Shown: positions 62,512 through 64,000 of the stretch, in pieces
How positions within the stretch are numbered: position 1 is the first letter of the stretch
Layout of the letters: every line of letters begins with the position of its first letter
Source: Embiotoca jacksoni
Taxonomy: Eukaryota > Chordata > Actinopteri > Embiotocidae
Assembly: GCA_022577435.1 (NCBI GenBank)
Contig: JAKOON010000027.1
Location: 3,494,122 to 3,558,121 of the forward strand
Direction: 5' to 3'
DNA: 64,000 bases
Notes under the pieces: generated by a model
What the model saw: only the letters and a program-made list of their open reading frames with translations
What the model was told of the DNA's origin: nothing
Database searches by the model: none
Made by a program: the position numbers and the translations under genes

Positions 62512-62520
<9 letters not shown>
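62280..62520 (+). repeat. Interspersed repeat copy (related to 41690-41945)
   Basis: Shares CCATAATGCA, GATGAGG and ACTCCACACCTCCA in the same order with 41690-41945. A (GTT)n expansion of about 10 units (62406-62435) sits inside this copy. Confidence 0.45.
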
Positions 62521-62547
<27 letters not shown>

Positions 62548-62727
62548 TTATTTTTTTAATTTTTATTATTATTTTTTTTTCATTGCAACTTTGCCATTCA
62601 GTAGTAAACTACTGCTCAAGACTTGTAATCAGGATTTTGATGTGTTAAAAAAGAAAAAGTGGAATTCCCGTTTGATTACAGTACTTGAGTAAATATGCTC
62701 AAGTTTCATTCCATCTCTGATTGACAG

Positions 62728-62775
62728 GATCTGATCTGATCTGATCTGATCTGATCTGATCTGATCTGATCTGAT
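62728..62775. repeat. (GATCT)n pentanucleotide array
   Basis: Nine and a half perfect GATCT units without interruption, each containing a GATC site. Confidence 0.97.
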
Positions 62776-63132
62776 TTCATTTCACGAGACTGAACTATAA
62801 GTTGGTTTTGACACTTTTCGCCGTGCCCGACTTTGAATACCGTGTCGGTGAGTCCAGTGTGTGTGTGCCAGCTCATCAGCATATGAATGGCGCTCGTCCC
62901 CTTCAGGACATTTTCAATGGACCGAAGGAGGTGTTCCTTGAATACCTCCGAGGAGAGCAGCTGATTTCAAGAGCTCCCTTTCTGCTCGGCGAAAGTTTCT
63001 GCGGGTGCGGAATCACTTTTTCCCGGGTGCGTATATTTGGTTTACATTCCGACTGAACTTTTTGTTTTTCCTTTTTTTTGGGTCGCGCGCTTGTCAAACT
63101 TGGTGAATAGTTCAGGAAAGAGGTTTGCAGTG

Positions 63133-63168
63133 TGTGGGTGTGTGTGTGTGTGGAGGGGGGGGGGGGGA
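63133..63168 (+). repeat. (TG)n-poly-G tract
   Basis: GTGTGTGTGTGTGTGG runs through GAGG into about 13 consecutive G. Confidence 0.9.
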
Positions 63169-64000
63169 AGTTAGGCGGCTTCACGCTGGAAGAGCAGCAG
63201 GGTTTTTGTCATCATCTTTGTCAAACGCAGTGAGAACAGGTTGTAAACAGGTTTGTGTGGCCTCTCCTGAAGGGAAGGAAAGAGTTAAACCCGAAAGCTG
63301 CCAGCCACTCCCAAACCTCCAGCTGCTACCTGGTTTCCAACTCAAGTCCTGACGATCCTGGGAATTACCATTACGCGCACCGCACCGATGAAACACTTGC
63401 GAATCACTTTTTTTTTGGATGTAGTCTGGTGAAAAAATAACCGTGAAAAAGTTTTCTTTCAGGTAAGTTTTCACGACGGTTGCTGTTTTTTTTTTGTTGT
63501 TTTTTTTTTTTTTTGCACCTGTTGCAAGGTTACGGGATTGAGTGACGTCACGGAGTTTGTAAAAGGAGAAAGTGTTTGATCAGGATTGTGCTGCAGTTGT
63601 TGTTTTACTGAATGTCTGTGGCACTTTTGGGTCATGTAATGGCTGCAGCCTCTCCCGGTGTACCCGCTGGTTTGGTGTTCATCGTTGTACTCTGTAATTT
63701 ACAGCTTCAGTGGGAAGACTTGTGCCACCGAAAACACATCTGATGTAACAACTAAAGATGATTTTCAAACCGCGCTCTCGTTATAACTTGTTGGCGTTTT
63801 CTGTGGAAACATGAATGAAATCCCCCCCACACTTGTAACAGCACTGCGGATGTTGCCAGGACCCCTCAAGTGCATTAATTCTTACCCCCACAATGGAGGG
63901 CCATCTCCATGGTGATGTGAGGGGGTCTGGCCTGACTCCCAACAAGTAGGGCTTTGGAGCTCTTAGTGCCAGCCCTGCCATGCAGTTGGCGTGTGTGCGC

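Larger units (their letters stand above)
62056..64000 (+). other. First coding intron of the arhgap27-like gene
   Basis: No WW-domain exon is visible. The stretch holds a dispersed-repeat copy (62280-62520), (GTT)n at 62406-62435, an AT tract at 62516-62550, the GATCT pentamer array (62728-62775), a TG/poly-G tract near 63133-63168 and poly-T near 63487-63515. A donor-like CAG|GTAAGT at 63462 could mark an alternative first exon but lacks support. Confidence 0.5.

Noticed and set aside
62802..63056. 84-codon plus-strand open frame, considered as a next arhgap27-like exon
   Set aside because: No WW or PH domain likeness and no suitable acceptor/donor pair with phase 0.

Overview
This is a stretch of vertebrate nuclear DNA, most likely from a ray-finned (teleost) fish. 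The genes are split by GT-AG introns. The spacer is AT-rich and full of CA/TG microsatellites. Several interspersed repeats have the look of families common in teleost genomes. I found no prokaryotic genes, CRISPR array or viral genes, and no convincing evidence of a novel multi-gene system. The unusual material lies in repeats and regulatory sequence.

Five protein-coding genes are supported. From left to right they are: twnk (mitochondrial Twinkle helicase, minus strand, last exon(s) beyond the left edge); mrpl43 (mitochondrial large-subunit ribosomal protein, plus strand, complete), head-to-head with twnk across about 670 bp; a class 4 semaphorin, most likely sema4g (minus strand, 14 coding exons over 27.8 kb, complete, 885 aa); mfsd13a/tmem180 (plus strand, 8 coding exons, complete, 509 aa); and the first coding exon of an ARHGAP27-type Rho GTPase-activating protein (plus strand, SH3 domain, running off the right edge). 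Every exon chain was checked for reading phase. The coding lengths of the three complete genes are exact multiples of three, and the partial twnk chain stays in frame throughout.

Layout: 1-931, intron of twnk with a repeat; 932-3291, twnk; 3292-3964, shared promoter region; 3965-5372, mrpl43; 5373-11602, convergent spacer and sema4g 3' UTR; 11603-39398, sema4g, including a 13.7 kb first intron loaded with microsatellites and repeats; 39399-48300, repeat-rich spacer with a 135-bp minisatellite, an interstitial telomere-like tract and a foldback element; 48320-56500, mfsd13a with a CpG-rich 5' end; 56500-61255, spacer with tRNA-like fragments and a roughly 25-copy minisatellite; 61256-62055, 5' exon of the arhgap27-like gene; 62056-64000, its first coding intron.

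twnk and mrpl43 both serve mitochondrial gene expression (mtDNA replication and mitoribosome assembly), and their shared promoter suggests co-regulation. Adjacency of twnk, mrpl43 and sema4g, with mfsd13a nearby, matches the human 10q24 neighbourhood as I recall it; this supports the sema4g name. The arhgap27-like gene is not part of that human block, so its position suggests a fish-lineage rearrangement. Exon boundaries come from splice-site reading and phase logic, not transcripts.
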